A stretch of DNA of 57,276 nucleotides from Bacteroidales bacterium (GCA_016286145.1 JAEESD010000002.1:1-57276), one strand, 5' to 3'; counted from the stretch's first letter, positions 1 through 10,128 are shown. The notes: generated by a model not told the origin, from the sequence alone. Made by a program: numbers and translations.

Positions 1-1
1 G

Positions 2-571
2 TGGGGCCTCGACCCTAAGGTCCCTCGCGAGTATCAGCCCGGTATTTTCCGCGGCTTCAAGGGCGGGGATGACCGTGGACATCAGCTCCCTTCGGCCGAC
101 CGCCTGACTCCCGGGGCTAACGAGATGACCTTCTATGGGACGAATATGACCCCGCAGAGGGGCGAGCTGAACCAGAGAGCGTGGGCTACCCTCGAGGGAA
201 AAGTCCGTACCTGGTCAAATCAGTTCGATACGCTCTATGTAGTTACCGGCTGCGATATCAGGGGCTACTATACGACATCCTACGACAACGACGGTAAGGA
301 AATTCCCGTCCCCGTAGGTTACTTCAAGGCCCTGCTGGGCTTCAAGAAGGGAGGTACGGTAGGTAATACCGCCAAGCAGGGCGGCTATACCGCAATCGGC
401 TTCTACTTCGATCACCACGCCTACGCGGATTCCGAGATTATGGGTCAGTCGATGACTATCGACGAACTCGAAGAGATGATGGATATCGATTTCTTCCCCA
501 ATCTCGAGGCTAAGGTAGGTGCAGACCTTTACAATAAAGTTGAATCGACCGGCGACAGCTGGTGGAAATAA
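2..571 (+). CDS. DNA/RNA non-specific endonuclease (NUC1 family), 5' truncated
   Basis: The reading frame is open from base 2 and the start lies outside the window, so only the C-terminal 189 residues are seen. They carry the family signature DRGHQLPSADR at visible residues 24-34; the His at visible residue 27 (bases 80-82) is the expected general base. It is followed by TNMTPQ...LNQ, which holds the Asn that binds the catalytic metal. Enzymes of this family cut single- and double-stranded DNA and RNA without sequence preference and are usually exported. The signal sequence, if any, is not visible. The stop lies 5 nt before the next gene, a predicted secreted EEP nuclease, so the two are probably co-transcribed. 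The family is certain from the motifs; the substrate and location are inferred. Confidence 0.9.
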   Translation, partial: WGLDPKVPREYQPGIFRGFKGGDDRGHQLPSADRLTPGANEMTFYGTNMTPQRGELNQRAWATLEGKVRTWSNQFDTLYVVTGCDIRGYYTTSYDNDGKEIPVPVGYFKALLGFKKGGTVGNTAKQGGYTAIGFYFDHHAYADSEIMGQSMTIDELEEMMDIDFFPNLEAKVGADLYNKVESTGDSWWK

Positions 572-576
572 ACCAA

Positions 577-1635
577 ATGATGAAAAGAATCCTTTACGCC
601 GTCGCGGCGCTTCTCCTTCTTGCGTTTACCGCAAGCGCCCAGACCCACATCATCGGCTTCTACAACCTGGAGAACCTCTTCGACATCTACGACGATCCCG
701 CGAAGAACGACAACGAATATCTCCCGGACGGAGGCAACAAATGGACTCAGGACAAGTATGAGAAGAAAGTCCACAATATGGCCCGTGTCATCCGTGCGAT
801 GAAAGACGACAACAAGATGTGGCACACCATCCTCGGAGTGAGCGAAATCGAGAACAGACTTGTACTCGAGGACCTCGTAGCAGATCCCCAGATCGCCGAG
901 GCGAACTATCAGATAGTCCACTACGACGGCCCGGATCGCCGCGGTGTAGACGTAGGACTTCTGTATAACCCCAAGCGCTTCAAGTATCTGGACAGCGAAT
1001 CGATTCCCTTCGATTTCAACTCGGATATCGATTTTTCGGATGTTGATACCAGCTACTTCAAGACCCGTGATATCCTGATGGTCCACGGCCTGATCGGCGA
1101 GGAACACTTCGCCTTCTATGTAGCTCACCTCCCTTCCCGTATCGGCGGTAAGGGCGGCAACCTCCGCAGCAGGGGAGCAGAGATTATCTACAACCACTCC
1201 CGCCTGATGGAACAGAAGTATCCCGGAATCAAGATCGCCGTGATGGGTGATATGAACGACAACCCTACAGACGACAGCCAGGCAGTGTTCCTTCGCGGAC
1301 GCGAGAAGCCCGAGGAGGTAGCTCCGGAAGATTTCTTCGATCCTTTCATCAAGCTTCTTAAAGACGGCTACGGCTCGCTCGCATACCAGGGCGTCTGGAA
1401 CATCTACGATATCGTTCAGGTCAACTACAACCTGCTCAACGCTCCGGACGGCGGCTTCAAGCTCCAGCCTATAAAGCTCAACAGGAAGCGCTACTACGGA
1501 CGCGTGTTCCACAAAGACTTCATGACCCAGCAGACCGGCCAGTACAAGGGAACTCCGTTCCGTACTTTCTCCGGCGGCTCCTTCATCGGAGGCTACTCTG
1601 ACCACTATCCTACGTATATAGTAATCAAGAAATAA
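577..1635 (+). CDS. Secreted endonuclease/exonuclease/phosphatase (EEP) family protein
   Basis: A 352-residue protein with an N-terminal signal peptide (MMKRILYAV... ending TASAQ near residue 22). The EEP fold motifs are all present: NLENLFD (about residue 30), the metal-binding Glu in GVSEIENR, DRRGVDVG, the His of AHLPSR, the Asp/Asn pair of MGDMNDNP, and the C-terminal SDHYP. EEP proteins of this form hydrolyse phosphodiester bonds in DNA or RNA, or remove phosphate groups. The signal peptide places it in the periplasm or outside the cell. The start is ATG 577 or ATG 580; a GTG at 562 would overlap the upstream stop and add no useful sequence. It sits between a NUC1 nuclease and a TonB receptor, which suggests nucleic-acid processing for uptake. 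A phosphatase role on another phosphoester cannot be excluded. Confidence 0.85.
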   Translation: MMKRILYAVAALLLLAFTASAQTHIIGFYNLENLFDIYDDPAKNDNEYLPDGGNKWTQDKYEKKVHNMARVIRAMKDDNKMWHTILGVSEIENRLVLEDLVADPQIAEANYQIVHYDGPDRRGVDVGLLYNPKRFKYLDSESIPFDFNSDIDFSDVDTSYFKTRDILMVHGLIGEEHFAFYVAHLPSRIGGKGGNLRSRGAEIIYNHSRLMEQKYPGIKIAVMGDMNDNPTDDSQAVFLRGREKPEEVAPEDFFDPFIKLLKDGYGSLAYQGVWNIYDIVQVNYNLLNAPDGGFKLQPIKLNRKRYYGRVFHKDFMTQQTGQYKGTPFRTFSGGSFIGGYSDHYPTYIVIKK

Positions 1636-1639
1636 CACA

Positions 1640-4588
1640 ATGAAAAAACTGTTAACAGTTGCAGCGGCGCTGCTTTTCTCCGTCCTCGTTTTCGCCCAGG
1701 CCTATACCGGCGGAATCAAGGGTACGGTAGTAAGCCGTGCGGGCAGGGTCCCGGTCTCAGGTGCTGAGATGGTCCTCTCGCAGGATGGCAGGCTGCTCGC
1801 GGAAATTACTTCCGGTTCCGAGGGACAATTCCTCATCGAGGGCCTTGCAGACGGTGTATACCAGCTCAAGGTTACCGCAGACGAGTTCTCCGACCTCACC
1901 GTCTTCGTAACAGTCGACAAAGGCTTTGTCAAGGACCTCATCTTCGTCTCCCTGACCCCTTCGGCCAGCATCCAGGAGGCAGACGAGAGCAACTATGCCG
2001 AGTTCGATATGGAAGATTCCGGTTACTCGGATGCCCCGACCCTCCTTCTGGGCTCGAACGACGTTTATACCAACATCGCCGGTTTCGGTTTCAGCTCGAT
2101 CCGTTTCAAAAACAGAGGTTACAATTCCGAAACTCAGGACGTCTACCTCGCGGGTGTGAAGATGAATGACGCGATTACCGGCTATTCTCCCTTCTCGCTC
2201 TGGAGCGGCCTGAACGAGGCCATGCGCTCGAAGGACACGACCATCGGCCTTGAGACGGCAGACGGCGGCCTGGGCGGCTTCAACGGCGTTACCGACATCC
2301 ACGCCGTCCCGCTGAGCGTCCGTACCGGCTGGCGTTTCTCCGTCCTTAGCAACAGCGCCCTCTACCGTATGCGTCTGATGGCGTCCTATGCTTCCGGCGA
2401 GAACAACGGCTGGAGCTACGCGTTCAACGCCTCGCTCCGCGCCGGTGGAAACGACTGGATCGAGGGAGTCTACTACCGCTCGCTGGCCTACTACTTCGGA
2501 GTTACGAAGAGGCTCGACGACGCCAGTAAGCTCACCCTCTTTACCTTCGCAACCCCCGGTCAGAGGGGCGCTCAGAACGCTTCGACCCAGGAAGTCTACG
2601 ACCTCATGGGCGACAATATGTACAACAGCAACTGGGGTTATCAGGACGGAAAGGTCCGCAACTCCCGCGTGCGCCACACCTTCGAGCCCGTTACGGTCCT
2701 GAAGTATGAGTATGCCCCCGAGGATATTCCCCTGACCGCTAACGCTACCCTCCTTTGGAGGACCGGTTACAACGGTTATACCGCCCTCGACTGGTACGAT
2801 GCGATGGACCCCCGTCCGGACTACTACCGCAACCTCCCGAGTTACTACTATATGGAGGATGAGGACTACAACCGTGTAAACCAGGACAAATACGACTGGA
2901 CATATTACGCCTGGACCCATAGAGGCCCTGAGTACAACAACTACCAGCACCTCAACTGGGACCGCCTCTACAACGTTAACTACAACAACCCCGACGGCCG
3001 CAGCAAGTACGCTCTCGAAGAGCGCCACGTAGACCAGAACGACCTTCAGTTCGCCGCCAACGCGAAGTACAAGGTCAGCGAAGATCTTACCGTCAAGGGC
3101 GGCGTCAATCTCCGCGCCAACAGGACCGAGAACTACAAGAAGATGAACGATCTTCTCGGAGGTCAGTACTTCTTGAATATCGATAGCTTCGCCGAGCGCG
3201 ACTTCGCGGCGAACGAGGCTCTCCTTCAGAACGACCTCAACTACTATCTCGCCCACGGAACGGCGGAGAAGATCAAGAAGGGCGGCAAGTACGGCTACGA
3301 CTACCTCGCCCAGATCCGCGTTGCGGACCTGTGGGGCAATGCCTCCTACAAGCTCGGCAGCCTTACCGCCAGCGCCGGAGCTAAAGTCGGCGTTACCGCT
3401 TTCTGGCGCGACGGCCTCGTCCGCAAGGGCCTCTTCGCCGGCGCTAATCCCGACGGCTCACACATATACGCTACCGATATCAACGGCCTTCTGATCGACC
3501 TTACTAACATCTCGAACGGCCAGACATCCTATGGCAAGTCCGAGAAGGCGAAGTTCCTTACCTATGCGGCGAAAGCGAGCGTAGCGTACGATCTGTTCGG
3601 CAACAGCCGCGTAAGCGCTAACGTAGGCTTCTTCAACGACGCTCCTACCTTCAACAACAGCTTCATCTCGCCCCGTACACGCAATACGATCGTTGGTAAC
3701 CTGACTACCCAGAAGACTTTCTCGGCCGATGTCAACTATCAGATCGCATCGGAGTGGGTGAGCGCCCGCGTTACCGGTTTCTACACTAAGATCATGGACC
3801 AGACGGATGTAATGAGCTTCTACGACGACTCCCAGCAGAGCTTCACCAACTTCGCAATGACCGGCATCGACCAGCGCCATATGGGAGTTGAGCTCGGCGT
3901 TAAGGTCCCTCTCCCTCTGAAGGGCCTCAGCGTCAGCGGAGTTGTCAGCCTCGGCGAGTACATCTACACCTCTACCCCTCATATGGTCCAGACAGTGGAT
4001 AACAGCGCAGAAGTCGTACGTGACGACGAAGTCACCTACTGGCAGCAGCATCCCGTCTATGTCCCGGCATCCTATACCGCAGACGGAGTTCCGGTATTCG
4101 ACGAGAATCTCGACGGAAGCTTCAAGGTAGACCACTACCAGAAACACTACGTCCCGAGTACTCCTCAGTTTGCCAGCGAGCTCGCCTTGAACTACCGTAC
4201 AAACAGCTACTGGTTCTTCGAGCTCAACGGTCAGTACTTCGACAGGGCTTATCTCGATATGAACCCTCTCTACCGCACAACCTTCGCGGCCAGGGGCAGT
4301 GAGTCCAACCCTGCAGTCATCGACTACCTCGCAGGCCAGGAGAAATTCGCTCCCGCGTTCCTTCTCAACGCCTCTGCAGGAAAGAGCTGGTCTATCCAGC
4401 GCAAGTACTATCTGGGATTCTCCCTCAACGTCAATAACATCCTGAACAACAGGAATGTAAAGACCGGAGGTTACGAGCAGACCCGCCTTATCAGCAGTGT
4501 CGGCAAGGACCGTTACTACAGGTTCGATCCTAAATACTTCTACATGCAGGGAGCAAACTATATGTTGAACATTTACTTCAGATTCTAA
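1640..4588 (+). CDS. TonB-dependent outer-membrane receptor with N-terminal carboxypeptidase-regulatory-like domain
   Basis: A 982-residue protein with a signal peptide (residues 1-20), then a CarboxypepD_reg-like beta-sandwich (about 22-105; GGIKGTVVSRAG at its start), a plug-like region (about 130-230) and a long beta-barrel ending in an aromatic strand (YMLNIYFRF). It lacks the SusC-specific plug signature, and no SusD gene is adjacent, so it is an ordinary TonB receptor and not a SusC. The next gene encodes a DUF5689 OB-fold lipoprotein that could serve as its surface partner, and the two preceding genes encode exported nucleases. From this context the likely cargo is oligonucleotides, nucleosides or phosphate esters; the sequence itself does not show the ligand. 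Spacing to both neighbours is 4 nt, consistent with one operon. Confidence 0.88.
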   Translation: MKKLLTVAAALLFSVLVFAQAYTGGIKGTVVSRAGRVPVSGAEMVLSQDGRLLAEITSGSEGQFLIEGLADGVYQLKVTADEFSDLTVFVTVDKGFVKDLIFVSLTPSASIQEADESNYAEFDMEDSGYSDAPTLLLGSNDVYTNIAGFGFSSIRFKNRGYNSETQDVYLAGVKMNDAITGYSPFSLWSGLNEAMRSKDTTIGLETADGGLGGFNGVTDIHAVPLSVRTGWRFSVLSNSALYRMRLMASYASGENNGWSYAFNASLRAGGNDWIEGVYYRSLAYYFGVTKRLDDASKLTLFTFATPGQRGAQNASTQEVYDLMGDNMYNSNWGYQDGKVRNSRVRHTFEPVTVLKYEYAPEDIPLTANATLLWRTGYNGYTALDWYDAMDPRPDYYRNLPSYYYMEDEDYNRVNQDKYDWTYYAWTHRGPEYNNYQHLNWDRLYNVNYNNPDGRSKYALEERHVDQNDLQFAANAKYKVSEDLTVKGGVNLRANRTENYKKMNDLLGGQYFLNIDSFAERDFAANEALLQNDLNYYLAHGTAEKIKKGGKYGYDYLAQIRVADLWGNASYKLGSLTASAGAKVGVTAFWRDGLVRKGLFAGANPDGSHIYATDINGLLIDLTNISNGQTSYGKSEKAKFLTYAAKASVAYDLFGNSRVSANVGFFNDAPTFNNSFISPRTRNTIVGNLTTQKTFSADVNYQIASEWVSARVTGFYTKIMDQTDVMSFYDDSQQSFTNFAMTGIDQRHMGVELGVKVPLPLKGLSVSGVVSLGEYIYTSTPHMVQTVDNSAEVVRDDEVTYWQQHPVYVPASYTADGVPVFDENLDGSFKVDHYQKHYVPSTPQFASELALNYRTNSYWFFELNGQYFDRAYLDMNPLYRTTFAARGSESNPAVIDYLAGQEKFAPAFLLNASAGKSWSIQRKYYLGFSLNVNNILNNRNVKTGGYEQTRLISSVGKDRYYRFDPKYFYMQGANYMLNIYFRF

Positions 4589-4592
4589 GCAT

Positions 4593-5723
4593 ATGAAAAA
4601 GACAATTATTGCACTTTTCGCCCTTGCGGTGCTCGTTTCCTGCCAGTCTCTGAAGGAAGAGTTCCAGCCGGTATTTACCGTCAAGTATTCCAATCCTCCG
4701 GCATACGAGAGGACCGTTCCGGCTACTACCCACACTATCGCCCAGCTCGTATCGAAGTACATCCCCGAGAAGCCGATGGTCATCAATGAAGACATCGTCA
4801 TCTCAGGTATAGTCAGTACTACCGACCAGCCCGGCAACTTCTACAAGAGTTTCTTCATCCAGGATGAAACCGGAGGTATCGAAATCAAAGTCGGAAAGAA
4901 CAGTCTTTACAACGACTACCTTCCCGGACAGAGAGTATCAGTATTCTGCCGCGACCTCACCCTCGGAATGTATGGTTACAAAACCGGAAATTACGGTGGA
5001 ATGGGTATGGCCCAGATCGGCTTCGCAGATCCTTCCGGAACTTATGAGACCTCGTATCTCGAGTCCCAGATGATTATCAACGACCACATCTTCCGCGGAG
5101 AAGTAGAAGGTTTGGTAACACCTCAGGTCGTTACTGCCGCAAGCCAGCTCCCCGACCCGAAGACCGCTACTCAGGCAACACATCCTCTCGTAGGAAGTCT
5201 CGTTACCATCAAGGGCCTCAAGTATGCAGGCGAAACCTTCGTCCTCCTCTATCTTGATTCAACCAAGGACAAGAAGTCCGGAACCAACCGAGTGTTCCTT
5301 TCAGACAGCAACGGCCTCGGAAAGTTCGGCAAGACCCACGGCATCACCACCTGGGCAATGTCTGAGAACAAGATGAAGGAACACCTCCTCGCAGGTGACT
5401 GGGACGACGCCGAAGTAGCCAGCGGTTCCGAATACCTCCTCGATGAAGACGGCAAACACGTAACCCTCGGACATCCGATGCTTAAGGGCGACGGCAGCTA
5501 TCCGGGAGTCGAGAAGGCAGCCTACAGCGTAAGCCAGTACTTTACCCTCGGCGGAACTTCCGTCCAGGTTCGTACCAGCGGTTTCTGCAAGTTCGCCGAC
5601 GTGGAGATCGATCCCGCAGTCCTCAAGGGCGAAAAGACCATCTCCGTTACCGGTGTAATCAACCTCTATCAGGGAAGCATCCAGATAACCGTCAACTCAC
5701 TCGACGATTTCGTAGTAGAATAG
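4593..5723 (+). CDS. DUF5689 domain lipoprotein (OB-fold, nucleic-acid-binding type)
   Basis: A 376-residue lipoprotein with lipobox LVSC (Cys17). Residues about 45-130 match the DUF5689 pattern: VISGIVSTTDQPGNFYKSFF followed by IQDETGGIEIKVG and PGQRVSVFC. This is the layout of an OB-fold related to bacterial single-strand nucleic-acid-binding folds. A second beta-rich region (about 170-376) has GSLVTIKGLKY and ends with a strand pattern VTGVINLYQGSIQITVNS that looks like another OB-type fold. Members are commonly found beside TonB receptors and extracellular nucleases in Bacteroidota. Here it directly follows a TonB receptor (4 nt) and two nucleases, so a surface DNA- or RNA-binding role is plausible but inferred. 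The M3 peptidase gene starts 1 nt after it. Confidence 0.82.
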   Translation: MKKTIIALFALAVLVSCQSLKEEFQPVFTVKYSNPPAYERTVPATTHTIAQLVSKYIPEKPMVINEDIVISGIVSTTDQPGNFYKSFFIQDETGGIEIKVGKNSLYNDYLPGQRVSVFCRDLTLGMYGYKTGNYGGMGMAQIGFADPSGTYETSYLESQMIINDHIFRGEVEGLVTPQVVTAASQLPDPKTATQATHPLVGSLVTIKGLKYAGETFVLLYLDSTKDKKSGTNRVFLSDSNGLGKFGKTHGITTWAMSENKMKEHLLAGDWDDAEVASGSEYLLDEDGKHVTLGHPMLKGDGSYPGVEKAAYSVSQYFTLGGTSVQVRTSGFCKFADVEIDPAVLKGEKTISVTGVINLYQGSIQITVNSLDDFVVE

Positions 5724-5724
5724 T

Positions 5725-7722
5725 ATGAAAAAAACGATAGCACTTTTGATAATGGCAGCAGCCCTTACAGCTTGTCATCAGAATCCCTTCCTCCAGGAAT
5801 GGGACACTCCGTACGGCATCCCTCCGTTCGATAAGATCAAGACAACCGATTATATCCCCGCGATCAAGGCGGGAATCGAGCAGCAGCAGGCGGAGATCGA
5901 CGCCATAGTCGCCAACCCCGAAGCCCCGACTTTCGAGAACACTATCGCAGCGCTGGAACTCAGCGGCAACATCCTTTCGAAGGTTGTCGGCGTCCTGTAC
6001 AATGTTTCGGAGACCGATCAGACTCCGGAGCTCGACGCCGTTCTTGACGAGGCGATTCCCCTGATGACCGAACACGAATCGGCGATGTCATTCAACAAAG
6101 GGCTCTATCAGAGGGTGGCGGCGGTCTACAACGCAGACCAGAGCGGCCTTACCCGCGAGCAGCAGATGGTCCTGAAAAAACACTTCGACGGCTTCGAGCG
6201 CGAGGGTATCGGCCTGCCCGAAGACCTCCAGGCGGAGCTTAAGGCGATCGATAGCGAGCTTGCGGTCAAGACCCAGAAAATCGGCAACAACATCCTCGCG
6301 GAGAGCAACGCGTTCAAGGAGAAGTTCGGCATCAGCGTCAGCGAATACCCGACCGCGATGACGACCACCGAAGACCGTGAGCTTCGCAAGGCCATGTTCG
6401 AGGCCTATACTACCCGCGGCCACCACGGCAACGAAAACGACAACTGCGCCCTGCTTCTGGACGTCCTTCGTCTTCGTGCCCGCAAGGCCGCTATCCTCGG
6501 ATACGGCAATTTTGCCGAGTACCAGCTCGCGAACAAGATGGCCGGCAATCCCGAGACCGTGGACAACTTCCTCGCCGACATTATGAAGGCGGCGGTAAAG
6601 AGCGCCAAGGTCGAGATCTACGATATGGAGAAGGTCGCCGGACACGCTATCGAGCCTTGGGATTGGTGGTACTACGCAGAGAAGGTACGTAAAGCAAAAT
6701 ACGACCTCGACGACGATCAGATCCGCCCGTACTTCAAGATCGACAACGTAGTGAAGGGTATCTTCACTGCAGCCCATACTTTGTACGGCATCAATGCTGA
6801 ACTTCTCGAGGGGGTTCCTTCCTACAATCCTGCAGTCGTCAAGACCTACAAGATCACAGACGCCGAGGGTGCGCTGGTCGGAATCTTTACTACCGACTAT
6901 CATCCCCGCAGCTCGAAGCGCGGCGGAGCGTGGATGAACAACGTTCGCGAACAGTACTTTGACGCCGAGGGAAATGAGGTCCGCCCGATCATCGTCAATG
7001 TAGGCAACCTTGCCCAGAACCTTTCTGTAGACGAGGTCCAGACCGTTTTCCACGAGTTCGGCCACGCCCTCCACGGCCTTCTTACCAAGTGTCATTATGC
7101 GAGCGTTTCGGGAACCAGCGTAACTCGCGATTTTGTAGAGATGTTCTCGCAGTTCAATGAGAACTGGGCCTTCCAGCCCTGGCTGCTCAAGCAGTATGCT
7201 GTCAACGACAAGGGCGAGGTTATCCCCGACGAACTGGTCGCAAAGATCAACGGCGCCCTTAAGTTCAATCAGGGCTTCATGACCACCGAGCTCGCTGCAG
7301 CTTCTATCCTCGACATGAAATGGCACGAACTGAAGGACATCCCCGCAGATGTAGATCCTTCGGCTTTTGTGGACCAGTTCGAGGCCAGAGCCTGCAAGGA
7401 GATGGGTCTTATCAAGGAGATCGTCCCCCGTTACCGTACAACTTACTTCAACCACATCTTCTCCAGCGGCTACAGCGCCGGCTACTACGGCTATCTGTGG
7501 TCTGAGGTGCTCGACAAAGATGCGTTCAGCATCTTCGAGAAAGAGTGCGTCGGTCCGGACGGAGAGTGGGATATGGACAAGACCGTTGCGCTTGCCCGCA
7601 AATTTAAAGAAACCTTCCTCGAAAGAGGAGGCGGCGAAGAGCCGATGGTCCTTTACAAGACTTTCGCAGGCCGTGAGCCTGATTCGAAGGCTATGCTCAG
7701 AGGACGCGGACTTCTTAACTAG
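5725..7722 (+). CDS. dcp: M3 family metallopeptidase, peptidyl-dipeptidase Dcp-like lipoprotein
   Basis: A 665-residue M3 zinc peptidase. The catalytic HEFGH motif is at residues 443-447 within FHEFGHALHGLL, and the flanking sequence is typical of Dcp (for example SSKRGGAWMNN and the Tyr-rich substrate loop FSSGYSAGYYGY). Dcp enzymes release C-terminal dipeptides from short peptides. The N-terminus has a lipobox (LTAC, Cys17), so this copy is predicted to be anchored in the envelope and to face the periplasm; E. coli Dcp has no such signal. Length is close to the E. coli enzyme. It begins 1 nt after the DUF5689 gene and ends 8 nt before gpmI, so it belongs to the same transcript. Confidence 0.92.
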   Translation: MKKTIALLIMAAALTACHQNPFLQEWDTPYGIPPFDKIKTTDYIPAIKAGIEQQQAEIDAIVANPEAPTFENTIAALELSGNILSKVVGVLYNVSETDQTPELDAVLDEAIPLMTEHESAMSFNKGLYQRVAAVYNADQSGLTREQQMVLKKHFDGFEREGIGLPEDLQAELKAIDSELAVKTQKIGNNILAESNAFKEKFGISVSEYPTAMTTTEDRELRKAMFEAYTTRGHHGNENDNCALLLDVLRLRARKAAILGYGNFAEYQLANKMAGNPETVDNFLADIMKAAVKSAKVEIYDMEKVAGHAIEPWDWWYYAEKVRKAKYDLDDDQIRPYFKIDNVVKGIFTAAHTLYGINAELLEGVPSYNPAVVKTYKITDAEGALVGIFTTDYHPRSSKRGGAWMNNVREQYFDAEGNEVRPIIVNVGNLAQNLSVDEVQTVFHEFGHALHGLLTKCHYASVSGTSVTRDFVEMFSQFNENWAFQPWLLKQYAVNDKGEVIPDELVAKINGALKFNQGFMTTELAAASILDMKWHELKDIPADVDPSAFVDQFEARACKEMGLIKEIVPRYRTTYFNHIFSSGYSAGYYGYLWSEVLDKDAFSIFEKECVGPDGEWDMDKTVALARKFKETFLERGGGEEPMVLYKTFAGREPDSKAMLRGRGLLN

Positions 7723-7730
7723 CTTAACAA

Positions 7731-9251
7731 ATGAACAGAAAAGTACTTTTAATGATTCTCGACGGCTGGGGCGAAGGCCGTCACGACTACTCTAACGCCA
7801 TTTGGACAAAGGGAACTCCCAATATCGACGCTCTGCGCGCCAAGTATCCCTTCTCCCACCTTCAGGCTTGCGGCGAATACGTAGGTCTGCCGGATGGCCA
7901 GATGGGAAACTCCGAGGTAGGACATATGAACCTCGGCGCAGGTAGGGTGGTATATCAGGATCTGGTGAAGATCAACATCGCCTGCCGTGAACATAAACTT
8001 CTGGAAAACAAGGAGATCAAAGCCGCGTTCGACTATGTAAAGTCTTCCGGTAAGAAGCTCCACCTGATGGGCCTCACCTCCCACGGCGGAGTCCACAGCT
8101 CGCTGACCCACGTCTACGAGTTCCTTCGCGTCGCTGCCGAGCAGGGTCTTGACAAGGTCTATGTCCACGCATTTATGGACGGCCGCGACACCGACCCCCG
8201 CAGCGGTCTGGGCTTCGTAGCCGAGCTCGAGGAGAAGATGAAGGAGACCACCGGCAAGGTGGCGTCGGTCTGCGGCCGTTTCTATGCGATGGACCGCGAC
8301 AAACGCTGGAACCGAGTGAAGGAAGCCTACGACCTTCTGGTCGAAGGCAAGGGCGCCGCTTTCGAGAGCGCCCAGGCCGGTATTCAGGCCTCGTACGACG
8401 CCGATGTTACCGATGAGTTCATCAAGCCTATAGTAGTTACCGAGGGCGGAAAGCCCGTTGCCACTATCGAAGGGGGCGACGCTGTCATCTTCTACAACTT
8501 CCGTAACGACCGTGCCCGCGAGCTTACCGCAGCGCTTACTCAGAAAGATATGCCGGAAGAAGGTATGCATACTATTCCTTTGTATTATTGCTGCCTTACT
8601 CCCTACGACGCTTCGTTTACCGGAGTCCATATCCTCTTCGACAAAGAGCTCGTCCAGGACACCCTCGGAGAGACCGTCTCCAAGGCCGGCAAGCATCAGC
8701 TCCGTATAGCTGAGACTGAGAAATATGCCCACGTTACGTTCTTCTTCAACGGCGGCCGTGAGACCGTCTTCGAGAACGAAGACCGTATCCTGGTAAATTC
8801 CCCGAAGGTCCCCACCTACGACCTCCTGCCTCAGATGAGCGCTCCCGAGGTTGCGGAGAAACTGATTGACCAGATCCGCAGCGGAAAGCAGGATATGATT
8901 ATCCTGAACTTCGCAAACGGCGATATGGTAGGCCACACCGGAGTCTACAATTCCATCACCCAGGCTGTCGAGTGTATCGACAAACTCGTGAAGAAGGTGA
9001 TCGACGAGGCTATCGCGAAGGACTATGTCGTTCTGCTTACCGCAGACCACGGCAATGCAGACTTTGCGGTCAATGCAGACGGAACCCCGAACACGGCCCA
9101 CTCCCTGAACACCGTTCAGTTTATAGTGATCAACGCCGGCGACGAGGTAAAGACCGTAAAAGACGGAGCTCTCTGCAATGTCGCTCCTACCATCCTCAAG
9201 CTGATGGGTATCCCTCAGCCTGCAGCGATGACCGCGGAACCGCTTATCTAG
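7731..9251 (+). CDS. gpmI: 2,3-bisphosphoglycerate-independent phosphoglycerate mutase
   Basis: A 506-residue cytoplasmic glycolytic enzyme that interconverts 3- and 2-phosphoglycerate and needs Mn2+. Diagnostic stretches are the N-terminal metal site MILDGWGEG, the phospho-accepting serine in [11 protein letters not shown] (Ser61), [19 protein letters not shown] and the C-terminal metal motif TADHGNAD. Length and domain order are normal. It lies between the peptidase and manA with gaps of 8 and 7 nt, so it is probably transcribed with the upstream envelope genes, although its role is central metabolism. Confidence 0.97.
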   Translation: MNRKVLLMILDGWGEGRHDYSNAIWTKGTPNIDALRAKYPFSHLQACGEYVGLPDGQMGNSEVGHMNLGAGRVVYQDLVKINIACREHKLLENKEIKAAFDYVKSSGKKLHLMGLTSHGGVHSSLTHVYEFLRVAAEQGLDKVYVHAFMDGRDTDPRSGLGFVAELEEKMKETTGKVASVCGRFYAMDRDKRWNRVKEAYDLLVEGKGAAFESAQAGIQASYDADVTDEFIKPIVVTEGGKPVATIEGGDAVIFYNFRNDRARELTAALTQKDMPEEGMHTIPLYYCCLTPYDASFTGVHILFDKELVQDTLGETVSKAGKHQLRIAETEKYAHVTFFFNGGRETVFENEDRILVNSPKVPTYDLLPQMSAPEVAEKLIDQIRSGKQDMIILNFANGDMVGHTGVYNSITQAVECIDKLVKKVIDEAIAKDYVVLLTADHGNADFAVNADGTPNTAHSLNTVQFIVINAGDEVKTVKDGALCNVAPTILKLMGIPQPAAMTAEPLI

Positions 9252-9258
9252 GACAGGA

Positions 9259-10128
9259 ATGTACAAGTTCCAACCTATACTCAAAACTCTCGTCTGGGGG
9301 ACGGAGAGCTGGGTCCTCTCAGGATGGCCCGGCGACGAATCCGTCGTGGCGGAAGGTCCTGAGGCAGGGAAGAAGATAACTGATATCTACGAGGGTCAGT
9401 TCCCTCTGCTGATAAAGTTCATCGACTCCAACCGCGACCTCTCTATCCAGGTCCATCCCGGCGACGAGATGGCCGCCAGGCTCCACGGCTGCAAGGGCAA
9501 GACCGAGATGTGGTATGTCATCGGCACCAGGCCCGGCGCCCATCTTCTTAGCGGACTCAGCAAGGAAATCACTCCGGATCAGTACGAAGAACTCGTAAAG
9601 AAAGACGAGATAGTATCCGTGCTGGCTTCCTACGATGTCAATCCCGGCGATGTGTTCTTCCTTCCCGCCGGCCGTATCCACGGCCTTGGGGGCGGAGTCT
9701 ACCTCGCCGAGATTCAGGAGACATCTGACATTACTTACCGTATTTATGACTACGGCAGACTGGGTCTCGACGGCAAACCCCGCAAGCTCCATATCGAGGA
9801 GGCTAAAGAGGCTATAGACTATCGCGTTCTTCCCGACTACAGGACCCACTACAAGCCCGTAGAGAACGCTCCGGTCAATCTTGCATCCTGCAGTCATTTC
9901 AGTACTGACCTGCTGGATCTGACAAAACCTCTGGAACTGAAACTCGATAACTGCGGCGATTTCCTTATTGTAATAGCTACAGAAGGCAATGTCACTCTTA
10001 AGACAGAAAATGACAAATGTTCTCTGATTCCGGGAGAGTGTGCCCTTGTCCCTTCGTCTGAAAAAGCCCTTACTATTACTCCTTCGGGAACAGCTAAATT
10101 ACTCACCACATTCGTCCCCAAAGCATGA
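9259..10128 (+). CDS. manA: Mannose-6-phosphate isomerase, type I (class used by Bacteroidota)
   Basis: A 289-residue cupin isomerase that converts mannose 6-phosphate and fructose 6-phosphate. Zinc ligands can be seen in SIQVHPGDE (Gln and His), KTEMW (Glu) and GRIHGLGGG (His). Length is slightly short at the N-terminus compared with common relatives, which begin with a few more residues before the KPILK-type motif. The stop overlaps the start of rnr by 4 nt, which indicates translational coupling. Confidence 0.93.
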   Translation: MYKFQPILKTLVWGTESWVLSGWPGDESVVAEGPEAGKKITDIYEGQFPLLIKFIDSNRDLSIQVHPGDEMAARLHGCKGKTEMWYVIGTRPGAHLLSGLSKEITPDQYEELVKKDEIVSVLASYDVNPGDVFFLPAGRIHGLGGGVYLAEIQETSDITYRIYDYGRLGLDGKPRKLHIEEAKEAIDYRVLPDYRTHYKPVENAPVNLASCSHFSTDLLDLTKPLELKLDNCGDFLIVIATEGNVTLKTENDKCSLIPGECALVPSSEKALTITPSGTAKLLTTFVPKA

